Part shown: positions 1 through 5,957 of the stretch, piece after piece | Layout: each line of letters begins with the position of its first letter | How positions within the stretch are numbered: the first letter of the stretch is position 1 | Notes under the pieces: generated by a model | The model's input: only the letters and a program-made list of their open reading frames with translations | What the model was told of the DNA's origin: nothing | Database searches by the model: none | Made by a program: the position numbers and the translations under genes | From: Acidobacteriota bacterium | GTDB taxonomy: Bacteria; Acidobacteriota; Blastocatellia; Pyrinomonadales; Pyrinomonadaceae | Direction of reading: 5' to 3' | DNA: 9,399 nt | Assembly: GCA_024640445.1 (NCBI GenBank) | Contig: JAHEEZ010000135.1 | Location: 1-9,399, forward strand

Positions 1-436
1 ACGCCTGCCCAATTCCTTTATGGTCCGCGACCAGCAGAAACGCCGGAGCGAACATTACGCCCGGATGGACCTCTTTCAAAGCCGCCATCTTCGTCCTGTA
101 AACCTTCTCGAAATCCGGAATCCTCTCGAGAAACGCGCCAAGCTTTTCGTAATCTTCCGGATACCTGGTCAGAGCGTTGTTGAGTTTCGCTGCGGTGAGC
201 CCGAACCTGGAGACATATTCCTTAAGGCCAGGGCTCGCCCGGTCGAAGTAGAGCGTCTGAAGTATTCCTTCATTGTCGCCCGTTTCAGAGAACTTCGATT
301 TGGCTTCCAGAAAGTTCTTGATGTCGGCGGTCACGACCTGCGCCTCGCCCGGGTCAACCGGGAACGAGGGTTGTGACAGTGCCGCTGCCGGGAGGAGAAG
401 GGTCAGGATCAGAATGGTCTTAAGGTGGAGTTTCAT
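1..436 (-). CDS. Exported protein, probable DUF2268-type Zn-dependent protease, N-terminal part
   Basis: This frame on the minus strand starts at an ATG (434-436) and stays open for 145 codons to the window edge, so the C-terminus is missing. Residues 1-21 form a Sec signal peptide: Lys-containing start, Leu/Ile-rich core, probable cleavage after Ala-Leu-Ser before Gln22. The mature part is alpha-helical and charged. It contains a segment around residues 62-75 (LYFDRASPGLKEYV) and another around 122-136 (EVHPGVMFAPAFLLV). Both resemble, from memory, the region ahead of the zinc site in DUF2268 putative Zn-dependent proteases. The catalytic HExxH motif would lie beyond the edge, so peptidase activity is not shown here. 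No good Shine-Dalgarno precedes the ATG; a GAAAGAAC stretch lies about 10 nt upstream. It is divergent from the M1 peptidase gene. The gene is well supported; the family call is moderate. Confidence 0.8.
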   Translation of the reverse strand, partial: MKLHLKTILILTLLLPAAALSQPSFPVDPGEAQVVTADIKNFLEAKSKFSETGDNEGILQTLYFDRASPGLKEYVSRFGLTAAKLNNALTRYPEDYEKLGAFLERIPDFEKVYRTKMAALKEVHPGVMFAPAFLLVADHKGIGQA

Positions 437-645
437 AGTCTTATGTTCTTTCGAAATTGGTCGAGGAGGACTGGATCGATCAAGTCGGCCGGTAAGGCCG
501 GACTCGTATCCCCGATATCCAAAATAATCCGCGTTATTCCCGCGCGGCACTTCATTTCCCAACTCCTAACGAGTCTTCGCAGCCAATGGTTCATTTTTCG
601 CTAATTTTTATTTCGGAACTATTTGCCGGGAAGTCTGCTCCGTTC

Positions 646-675
646 TTGCTTGTGCCGCTTCAGCCGTTCTATTCT
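646..675 (+). promoter_or_regulatory. Candidate sigma-70-like promoter of the M1 peptidase gene
   Basis: TTGCTT (646-651) and TATTCT (670-675) are separated by 18 bp and would start transcription near 682, giving a leader of about 78 nt. The match is partial in both hexamers, so this is only a candidate. The palindrome at 695-706 would fall in the initially transcribed region. Confidence 0.3.
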
Positions 676-748
676 TAGTCACCGATAAATTCACACCCGT
701 GCGGGTCTGACAGGGCAGGGCCGCATAGTTCATCATTCCTGAAATCTT

Positions 749-754
749 AAGGTG
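749..754 (+). promoter_or_regulatory. Ribosome binding site of the M1 peptidase gene
   Basis: AAGGTG sits 5 nt before the ATG at 760. It fixes that start, which is also the one that gives a complete signal peptide. Confidence 0.6.
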
Positions 755-759
755 TCACT

Positions 760-2790
760 ATGTTCTCAAAACCATTTGCCTCATTGCTGATAGTGTTGCT
801 GCTCGCCCCTCTTACACTTGCTCAATCATCAACTGGCGCTTCCGGACAGGAAACCGTTCGAAAGTCCGTCGAATATCCGACCCGCTCGATCCGCCGCGAC
901 GTGCCGATCACTAATTCGATAGCGAAAGCGATGAAGGCGGGCACCCGGGACTTTTCCGGAAGACCGGGTCCGAATTACTGGCAGATCAAGACCGATTACA
1001 CGATTTCCGCGAAGCTTCTGCCGGAAACCCAGACCATATGGGGGGTTGAAAAGATCGTCCTTCAAAACAACAGCCCGGATGATTTGAAAACGTTGGTTTT
1101 CCGCCTGGACCATAACATTTTCCGGGGCCTTGTCCCGCGCGGATTTTCCGTTCCCGCGGAGAACACTGAGGGTATGGTTGTGACGAAGATCCTGGTCGAT
1201 GGTAAGAGCGTCGATCTTGCGCCGATGCAGCCACCAAGGAGCAGGCAGGGTGAAGGAAGTCCGGGTCCGGGAGCGTATGGACTGGATCAGACGGTCGCCC
1301 AATTGGTTCTGGCAACGCCGGTGAAGGCGGGTTCAAAAGCGGTTATCGAGGTCGAATGGAACACAAAGCTTCCGGGCGGACCGAACGGACGCGCTCACAG
1401 GATGACCCAGCGTTGGGAAGACCGTCTTTTCCAGCCGACGCAGTGGTATCCGAGACTCGCTTCCTATGACGACATGGTCGGCTGGGACTCGCAGCTGTAC
1501 CTTGGTCCGGCTGAATTCCATAACAACTTCGGCCGCTTTGATGTGAAGATCGAAGTGCCGGGCGGATGGATCGTATCGGGTACGGGCGTCCTCCAGAATC
1601 CCAAAGAGGTTCTCACGCAGACAGCGATCGACCGGCTTTCAAAAGTGCTTGGATCGGACGCGGAGGTCACCATCGTAGGAGAAGACGAGCGTGGACCGGG
1701 CAAAGCTACCGCGGCGGGCGGCAGTCTGGTCTGGCACATGGTCGCTGACAACGTTAATGACTTCGCCTGGGCTGCCTCCGATGAATTCGTTTGGAAAGCT
1801 ACCCGCGCGACGATCCCGGGCAAAGGCCCGATCCCGATCAACATGCTCTATCTTCCCGAGAGAGCAAGATTCTTTGAAAGGGCCGGGGCGATCAGCCGGC
1901 ACGCGCTGGAATTCTATTCCGCTCTTTGGGCGCCTTACCCGTTTCCGCAGCTGACTTTGCAGGACGGCCCGAGCGCGGGAATGGAATACCCGATGGTCAT
2001 CAATTCAAACCAGGGCGCTGCGGATCACGAGACTGGACACCAGTGGTGGCCGATGATGGTCGGCAATAACGAAACGCGGTACGGCTGGATGGACGAGGGA
2101 TTCAATCAGTATATGAACATCCTTTCCCGTGCGGATGCGGATGGAAAGGAGCCCGTGCTCGACAATGTAGGGCAGATCTACGGCAGGATAAGCGGAAGCG
2201 AAGACGAGCCGCCGATGATGTGGAATGCCAATTATGCGGGTGAATTGTACGGTTTCCAGACCTACGGCAAGACGCCGATGATGCTATCGATGCTGGGCGG
2301 GGTCGTCGGAGACAAAGAGGTCCAGAAAGCGATGAGTGATTACACGGAAACCTGGGCGTTCAGGCATCCTTCGCCGTGGGACTATATGTTCTTTATGGAA
2401 AACGCGCTCGGACGCGACCTCGGCTGGTTCTGGTATTACTGGCTGTTCACGACGGATTCGGTTGACGGCTCGATCAGGAGCGTGGTGGCAAAGAAGGGAA
2501 AGACGGTGGTCACCGTGCACGAAGCGGGTGAGATGCCTTCTCCGGTCGTTCTGAGAGTGGAGTTCGAGCCCGAAAAGTCTGCTCAGAAGCCCATTCCGAA
2601 CGCGAAGATGGTGGATGACGACACGGCTGTCTTCACCTTCCCTGTGGATGTATGGTTTGACGGCAGGCGGGACTTCGAGGCGGAACTGGAACTCGGAAAA
2701 CGCAGGATAAAGAAGATCACTCTTGATCCCTACGGACGATTTCCCGACAAGGACCCGAAGGACAATGTGTGGCCGGCGGGTATGCAATAG
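760..2790 (+). CDS. Exported M1-family zinc metallopeptidase
   Basis: The 676-residue product should hydrolyse peptides from the N-terminus in the periplasm or outside the cell, using one zinc ion. Residues 1-21 are a signal peptide with cleavage likely after Leu-Ala before Gln22. The N-terminal beta-rich domain typical of M1 enzymes follows (about 75-310). The catalytic domain contains the exopeptidase-type motif as GMEYP (407-411), the zinc motif HETGH (His423, Glu424, His427) with the third ligand Glu446 18 residues later in a WMDEGFNQ context, and a candidate transition-state tyrosine, Tyr502, in TYGKTPMM. A beta-rich tail (about 575-660) ends the protein. All key residues are present, so it should be active. 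The length suits bacterial exported M1 enzymes, which lack the long ERAP-like C-terminal domain. Classical GAMEN has Asn where this one has Tyr; related bacterial enzymes, as I recall, share GMEYP. Exact specificity cannot be read. The NTF2-like gene follows 48 bp later on the same strand, so co-transcription is likely. Confidence 0.93.
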   Translation: MFSKPFASLLIVLLLAPLTLAQSSTGASGQETVRKSVEYPTRSIRRDVPITNSIAKAMKAGTRDFSGRPGPNYWQIKTDYTISAKLLPETQTIWGVEKIVLQNNSPDDLKTLVFRLDHNIFRGLVPRGFSVPAENTEGMVVTKILVDGKSVDLAPMQPPRSRQGEGSPGPGAYGLDQTVAQLVLATPVKAGSKAVIEVEWNTKLPGGPNGRAHRMTQRWEDRLFQPTQWYPRLASYDDMVGWDSQLYLGPAEFHNNFGRFDVKIEVPGGWIVSGTGVLQNPKEVLTQTAIDRLSKVLGSDAEVTIVGEDERGPGKATAAGGSLVWHMVADNVNDFAWAASDEFVWKATRATIPGKGPIPINMLYLPERARFFERAGAISRHALEFYSALWAPYPFPQLTLQDGPSAGMEYPMVINSNQGAADHETGHQWWPMMVGNNETRYGWMDEGFNQYMNILSRADADGKEPVLDNVGQIYGRISGSEDEPPMMWNANYAGELYGFQTYGKTPMMLSMLGGVVGDKEVQKAMSDYTETWAFRHPSPWDYMFFMENALGRDLGWFWYYWLFTTDSVDGSIRSVVAKKGKTVVTVHEAGEMPSPVVLRVEFEPEKSAQKPIPNAKMVDDDTAVFTFPVDVWFDGRRDFEAELELGKRRIKKITLDPYGRFPDKDPKDNVWPAGMQ

Positions 2791-2826
2791 GGACCCGTGC
2801 GGCACACTTCGAGTGAGACCCAACTT

Positions 2827-2833
2827 GAAGGAA
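2827..2833 (+). promoter_or_regulatory. Ribosome binding site deciding the start of the NTF2-like gene
   Basis: GAAGGAA lies 5 nt before the ATG at 2839. An in-frame GTG at 2797 would add 14 residues ahead of the signal peptide and has no such site, so the ATG at 2839 is preferred. Confidence 0.7.
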
Positions 2834-2838
2834 ACTAT

Positions 2839-3357
2839 ATGAACAGATCATTAATTGCACGGAATTCAGCTGCAGGCGTGATTGCGAGCCTTGCCCTCTT
2901 CACAGTCATGGCGACCGGTTTTTCAGTGACCGCTTTCGGTCAGGAGGCGAGATCATCCGAACTGTTCAAGACAATGAAGGCGATGGACGCCCGCTTGTTC
3001 GGCGAGGGATTCAACCAATGCAATATCGAGGTATTCAAAGAACTTCTGAGCGGCAAGGTTGAGTTCTTTCACGATGTCAGCGGGGTGTCGGAATCGAAGG
3101 ATCAGTTCATCGAGGTGATAAGGATCGGGCTTTGCAAAGACGGGAAGCCCGTTGTCAAACGCATTCTGGACGAGGATTCGGTCGAGGTCTTTTCGATGAG
3201 GTCGGACGGAAAACTGTACGGCGCCATCCAGAGCGGGGTCCATTACTTTGGCGACCAGGGTCAGGCAAGGTTCATACACCTATGGCTCCTCGAAGGCGGA
3301 GAGTGGAGACTCGCCCGAGTACTCAGCTTTGATCACAAGGAGATCGTGAAGGAATAG
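2839..3357 (+). CDS. Exported NTF2-like (DUF4440-type) protein, single domain
   Basis: The 172-residue product begins with a long signal peptide (about 1-35, hydrophobic core 11-30, probable cleavage after Ala-Phe-Gly before Gln35). The rest is one cone-shaped NTF2/SnoaL-like domain. Helix 1 holds MDARLFGEGFNQCNIEVFKELL (residues 49-70, split here as MDARLFGEGF and NQCNIEVFKELL), the next strand carries EFFHD (75-79), and the final strands carry FIHLWLLEGGEWRLARVLSFDHK (145-167, key part WLLEGGEWRLARVLSFDH). This pattern is characteristic of secreted DUF4440 proteins with unknown ligand. Catalytic activity cannot be inferred: the fold is used both by enzymes and by binding proteins. It sits 48 bp after the M1 peptidase gene and is followed by a terminator, so the two probably form one transcription unit. 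The family call is firm and the function unknown. Confidence 0.88.
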   Translation: MNRSLIARNSAAGVIASLALFTVMATGFSVTAFGQEARSSELFKTMKAMDARLFGEGFNQCNIEVFKELLSGKVEFFHDVSGVSESKDQFIEVIRIGLCKDGKPVVKRILDEDSVEVFSMRSDGKLYGAIQSGVHYFGDQGQARFIHLWLLEGGEWRLARVLSFDHKEIVKE

Positions 3358-3423
3358 GGGCTTTCGGAACTTAGATCAGTGCAGTTCATTGGGCAGGAAT
3401 CCGATAATGAAATTGGGTTAACT

Positions 3424-3459
3424 GGGGTTCATTCGAAACCGGATGAGCCCCTTCGTTTT
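3424..3459 (+). terminator. Rho-independent terminator after the M1/NTF2-like unit
   Basis: A 12-bp stem (3424-3435 with 3440-3451, GGGGTTCATTCG against CGGATGAGCCCC, two G-U pairs) closes a four-base loop AAAC. It is followed by TTCGTTTT. It lies 66 nt after the stop of the NTF2-like gene and 45 nt before the DUF2306 gene, so it should end the upstream unit and separate the two. Confidence 0.75.
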
Positions 3460-3503
3460 GTCCCACGCCGAACGTTTCGGGCTGCGATGACGTAGATTCC
3501 CCT

Positions 3504-4136
3504 ATGAGTACTTCGATCATGAATGAGAAGAAGAAATTTGGCGCGGGATGGATGGCGCTGCTGGTGTTGGCACTCCTTTTTGCGATCGTTTTCTTTCTCG
3601 TCGCGGGGCTCCCGTATCTGCTGCCGGGATCGGAAAGGATCAAAGGATTCTCTGGACGCGAACCGTGGATCATAGCGCATATCCTTGGCGGCACGGTGGC
3701 TATCCTCATCGGTCCGTTCCAGATCTGGCTCGGGATCTCACGCCGCAAGCTGAAGCTGCATAGGAAGCTCGGATACGGTTACCTCGGTGCGATCGCGATC
3801 GGCGCAACGGCGGCTTTCTATCTTGCGGTCACCACGCTGAACGGCTGGATGTTCGGGATGGGGCTCGGCGGACTCGGCGTCGCCTGGGTGGTGACGACCA
3901 GCCTGGCGTACATAGCGGTCCGAAAACACGACTATCTTCAGCATCAGGAATGGATGATACGCAGCTACGTTGTCACATTCGGATTCGTGTTCTTCCGCAT
4001 TTTTGTGGCCGCCACAAGCATTATGGAGATCGGCGACATCCGGGAACGACTGACGGTTGCGAGCTGGATCTGCTGGGCGTTTCCCCTGCTTGTTGCCGAG
4101 GCCGTTATCCAGGGAAGGAAGATCTTGCGCCGGTAG
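3504..4136 (+). CDS. DUF2306-family multi-pass membrane protein
   Basis: The 210-residue product is an inner-membrane protein of unknown function with about six hydrophobic segments (roughly 15-37, 56-77, 92-112, 117-138, 155-173, 186-204). It matches the DUF2306 pattern as I remember it. A first His lies in IAHILGG (His59), followed by GPFQIWLGISRRKLKLHRKLGYGY with His86, then a DYLQHQEWMIRSY segment with His147 and Arg153. The repeated membrane-adjacent histidines would suit metal or haem binding, but that is conjecture. No clear Shine-Dalgarno precedes the ATG at 3504; an in-frame ATG at 3519 would remove only five residues and is no better supported. The upstream terminator (3424-3459) suggests it is transcribed on its own, but no convincing promoter is visible in the 44 bp between. 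The family call is good; the start is uncertain. Confidence 0.85.
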   Translation: MSTSIMNEKKKFGAGWMALLVLALLFAIVFFLVAGLPYLLPGSERIKGFSGREPWIIAHILGGTVAILIGPFQIWLGISRRKLKLHRKLGYGYLGAIAIGATAAFYLAVTTLNGWMFGMGLGGLGVAWVVTTSLAYIAVRKHDYLQHQEWMIRSYVVTFGFVFFRIFVAATSIMEIGDIRERLTVASWICWAFPLLVAEAVIQGRKILRR

Positions 4137-4253
4137 TGAACAGTTCAGATCGAGCGAGCCGCTTACCTGCTCCCGTGAAGTTTGAATCATAGGAAGAGGG
4201 AAGGTCTTAGGGAATCCCGACTCCGTCAGCCCGGACCGTTCCGAGCTCTTCAG

Positions 4254-4272
4254 ACGCGGCCGTCAGGGACCG
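4254..4272 (+). repeat. Short dispersed repeat, copy 1
   Basis: ACGCGGCCGTCAGGGACCG matches 8953-8971 (ACGCGACCGTCAGGGAGCG) at 17 of 19 positions. Both copies are intergenic and lie 4.7 kb apart. I recall similar CCGTCAGGGA-type motifs between genes in related environmental genomes, but cannot check this here. Confidence 0.45.
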
Positions 4273-4344
4273 CTTCCATCGCCTGATTCGCCCGGATTTC
4301 CGGTTTCATAACACACTTTTTATTATCCTGTCATATCCATTTTC

Positions 4345-4373
4345 TTGACTAGTCCAGCGTTCGCAAATATATT
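4345..4373 (+). promoter_or_regulatory. Strong sigma-70-like promoter of the tandem NTF2-like gene
   Basis: TTGACT (4345-4350) and TATATT (4368-4373) are separated by the optimal 17 bp. Each hexamer differs from consensus at one position. Transcription would start near 4380-4382 and leave a leader of about 156 nt before the ATG at 4537. This is the best promoter in the window. Confidence 0.75.
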
Positions 4374-4380
4374 AGGCGAC

Positions 4381-4536
4381 ACTTTCTTTTAGATTTCTGC
4401 AAAGAAAAGCGCGAGCGCGCCCGTCCCCAGATGCAGCGGCGGCACGGAGTTCTCGCTGTTCCGGCATCCCTGATACTAACTGGCAGACCGTCAGTATCGC
4501 GTCACCGCCGCATCCGCGGCAAGGGGAGAATAGGTT
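4381..4536 (+). promoter_or_regulatory. Long, potentially structured 5' leader of the tandem NTF2-like gene
   Basis: Several helices can form in this leader. GCGGCGG (4436-4442) can pair with CCGCCGC (4505-4511), enclosing a small stem 4445-4463 (CGGA with TCCG) and a longer one 4472-4498 (GATACT with AGTATC plus inner pairs). A competing local hairpin, GCCGC-ATCC-GCGGC (4507-4520), ends exactly where the ribosome binding site begins. The two alternatives share 4507-4511, so they exclude each other. I do not recognise a known riboswitch consensus. A regulatory role is inferred. Confidence 0.4.
4521..4528 (+). promoter_or_regulatory. Ribosome binding site of the tandem NTF2-like gene
   Basis: AAGGGGAG lies 8 nt before the ATG at 4537 and directly abuts the hairpin 4507-4520, so folding of the leader could affect access to it. 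Confidence 0.7.
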
Positions 4537-5364
4537 ATGAAGATATGGATTGGTATTACCCTCGTTGTTCTTTTGATTACGGGCACAGCGTTTGGTCAGT
4601 GCAGCGACGCTGACAAAAAGGCTTTGGAGGCCTTCGATCACACGTGGACCAAGGCGATACAGGGTGGAGACAAGGGGGCATTGGAGAAAATTCTCGCAGA
4701 CGATTATAGGGCCGTTCCGGGGATGGGCGACAAAGAACAGAATATAAGTGAGTGGATGGCGAACTATGAAAGAAACAGGGCGAATCCTTCGGATGCCAAC
4801 CCACCTGTTGCAGACAGGTACATGATCGCTTGTTCCAAGAACCTCGCGACGATAACTCACCGGAATATTTTCACCTCAAATGACGGTCCAGGGGGACGGG
4901 AAAGAACGAACTGGTCCCGCAGCATTCATTTCCTGGAGAAACGTGGTGGAAATTGGCAGGTCGTCAGTACGCTGGGCCACGCAATGGATGACGCGATGAT
5001 GATCTATTATTTGGACCAGGACTGGACAGAGGCGAACGTCAAACGCGACAAGGCGTGGTTTGAAAAGAATTTTGCCGATGATTTCTCCAGCGTCAGCAGT
5101 ACGGACGGGAAGACCTTTGACAAAGCTTCGGACATCGAAGACACGATGAACTCAAAAGGTACGGTCGAAATGGCAGAATCGACAAACCTGGACATAAAGG
5201 TTGACCGCAATATGGGGGTTGTCACCGGGATCTATCACTGGAAAGGAACGGACGAGAATGGAAAGTCCGTCGAAAACAGGGTCCGCTATACTGACACATA
5301 CATTAAGCGTGATGGACGTTGGCAAGTCTGGGCGACGATATCTGTTCCGATCAAAGAAAATTAG
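4537..5364 (+). CDS. Exported protein with two tandem NTF2-like (DUF4440/SnoaL-type) domains
   Basis: The 275-residue product has a signal peptide (1-20, cleavage probably after Ala-Phe-Gly before Gln21). Cys22 is not in a good lipobox, so a lipoprotein is unlikely. Two NTF2-like repeats follow. Domain 1 (about 25-147) starts with a helix ALEAFDHTWTKAIQGGDKGA, then LEKILADDYRAV, and ends with a strand around GGNWQVVSTLGH. Domain 2 (about 151-272) starts with YYLDQDWTEANVKRDKAWFE, then KNFADDFSSV, and ends with DGRWQVWATISVPI. The parallel layout (D-W-T helix, A-D-D-[YF], GxWQV near the end) indicates internal duplication. Such domains often pair, so the chain may form its own pseudo-dimer. 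Ligand or activity is unknown. It has its own promoter and terminator and therefore is probably monocistronic. Confidence 0.88.
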   Translation: MKIWIGITLVVLLITGTAFGQCSDADKKALEAFDHTWTKAIQGGDKGALEKILADDYRAVPGMGDKEQNISEWMANYERNRANPSDANPPVADRYMIACSKNLATITHRNIFTSNDGPGGRERTNWSRSIHFLEKRGGNWQVVSTLGHAMDDAMMIYYLDQDWTEANVKRDKAWFEKNFADDFSSVSSTDGKTFDKASDIEDTMNSKGTVEMAESTNLDIKVDRNMGVVTGIYHWKGTDENGKSVENRVRYTDTYIKRDGRWQVWATISVPIKEN

Positions 5365-5393
5365 AAGACATCACTCAACAAGCGAAATACTTG

Positions 5394-5425
5394 GGGCAGG
5401 TCGTGGTCACCTGCCCATTTCTTTT
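5394..5425 (+). terminator. Rho-independent terminator of the tandem NTF2-like gene
   Basis: A perfect 8-bp stem GGGCAGGT (5394-5401) and ACCTGCCC (5409-5416), with a 7-nt loop, is followed by ATTTCTTTT. It lies 30 nt after the stop codon at 5364. Confidence 0.85.
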
Positions 5426-5557
5426 GGTCTAAAGCAGGGCGGGCGTGCTCTAAACGGATCCGATAGGCGCGTCGCAGTCTCTCAACTACCTGACAAAATT
5501 CCCCCTGCTATTTCCTTATTTCCAAACCTGATGCAATTGTAGAATAGAAGACGAGAC

Positions 5558-5585
5558 AGCCCGGCGCGAAGATGTTTGTCGGGCT
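5558..5585 (+). other. Hairpin in the leader of the zinc-ribbon gene
   Basis: AGCCCG (5558-5563) and CGGGCT (5580-5585) can form a 6-bp stem with a 16-nt loop, ending 26 nt before the ATG of the next gene. It has no T-tract, so it is unlikely to be a terminator. The only possible -10 nearby is TAGAAT at 5540-5545, with no good -35. Confidence 0.3.
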
Positions 5586-5611
5586 CCTGGACACTTTGAT
5601 GGGTACGAAAA

Positions 5612-5932
5612 ATGCCGTTTGATTCGAAGAAGACTAATGAAAAGATATCTGGGGACAGAGATTCTGAACTCGCCGATCTGACCGATCTGGATGAAGAGGG
5701 GAAGCGCGGCGGAATCCGCTGCCCGCTTTGCCGATGGGTGCCGGCACGATCAAGCCGCTGGGTCTGCTCTGAAGCCGGTCCGCCGGAAAACTATCCCGAC
5801 GGCTGCGGCGCGGTATGGAACACCTTCGATACAAGAGGAAAATGTCCGGGCTGCGGTCACCATTGGCGCTGGACCGCATGCCCCGCCTGCAGGAAGATGT
5901 CGCCCCACGAAGACTGGTACTTCGAAGAATGA
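5612..5932 (+). CDS. Small double zinc-ribbon protein of unknown function
   Basis: The 106-residue product has no signal peptide and should be cytoplasmic. Residues 1-34 are polar, acidic and probably disordered. The rest holds eight cysteines in four groups: CPLC (37-40), Cys52 and Cys65 (WVC and GCGAVW), CPGC (78-81) and CPAC (90-93). That is enough for two zinc sites. The segment GAVWNTFDTRGKCPGCGHHW (66-85) and the tail SPHEDWY (97-103) look like family signatures; I recall similar uncharacterised proteins in Bacteroidota and Acidobacteriota but know no function. Binding to nucleic acid or protein is possible but not shown. No strong Shine-Dalgarno precedes the ATG. It converges with the M16 peptidase gene, 25 bp between stop codons. 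Confidence 0.8.
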   Translation: MPFDSKKTNEKISGDRDSELADLTDLDEEGKRGGIRCPLCRWVPARSSRWVCSEAGPPENYPDGCGAVWNTFDTRGKCPGCGHHWRWTACPACRKMSPHEDWYFEE

Positions 5933-5956
5933 TCCGAGTCGTTTCAGACTCGGGTC
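5931..5956. terminator. Hairpin between convergent genes, possible two-way terminator
   Basis: GATCCGAGTC (5931-5940) and GACTCGGGTC (5947-5956) form a 10-bp stem with one G-U pair and the loop GTTTCA. It begins inside the stop codon of the zinc-ribbon gene (5930-5932) and ends one base before the stop codon of the M16 gene on the other strand. Neither side has a T-tract, so termination efficiency is uncertain. Confidence 0.55.
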
Positions 5957-5957
5957 C

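Larger units (their letters stand above)
437..759. other. Divergent intergenic region
   Basis: This 323-bp spacer separates two divergently transcribed exported-protein genes and should carry promoters for both. Its centre (about 585-630) is AT-rich. Visible structures are a stem with one bulged base at 483-504 (AGTCGGCC, loop GGTAA, GGCCGGACT), lying about 50 nt upstream of the minus-strand gene, and a 12-bp palindrome ACCCGTGCGGGT at 695-706 in the presumed leader of the M1 gene. I see no coding potential and no convincing promoter for the minus-strand gene. Confidence 0.6.
4137..4536 (+). other. Intergenic region with a promoter and a structured leader
   Basis: This 400-bp gap shows no gene. 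Its first 200 bp contain no convincing terminator for the DUF2306 gene; only short stems such as CCGG-ATTT-CCGG near 4294-4305 are seen. A 19-bp motif at 4254-4272 recurs near the right end of the window. An AT-rich stretch (4305-4345) precedes a strong promoter at 4345-4373, and the rest is the leader of the tandem NTF2-like gene. Confidence 0.7.

Noticed and set aside
20..376. Plus-strand open frame of 118 codons
   Set aside because: It is antisense to the partial exported protein on the minus strand, which has a signal peptide and a sensible composition; this frame has neither.
829..1302. Minus-strand open frame of 157 codons inside the M1 gene
   Set aside because: It lies fully opposite a gene with intact M1 motifs, and its Arg-rich translation looks like an antisense shadow.
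2284..2823. Minus-strand open frame of 179 codons over the 3' end of the M1 gene
   Set aside because: Antisense shadow, rich in Arg and His, with no start signals and no recognisable domain.
2797..2838. GTG at 2797 as start of the NTF2-like gene
   Set aside because: It lacks a Shine-Dalgarno and would place 14 polar residues before the signal peptide; the ATG at 2839 has GAAGGAA at proper spacing.
4372..4860. Minus-strand open frame of 162 codons spanning the leader and start of the tandem NTF2-like gene
   Set aside because: It runs against a strong promoter, a Shine-Dalgarno and a signal peptide on the plus strand; its own sequence shows no domain.
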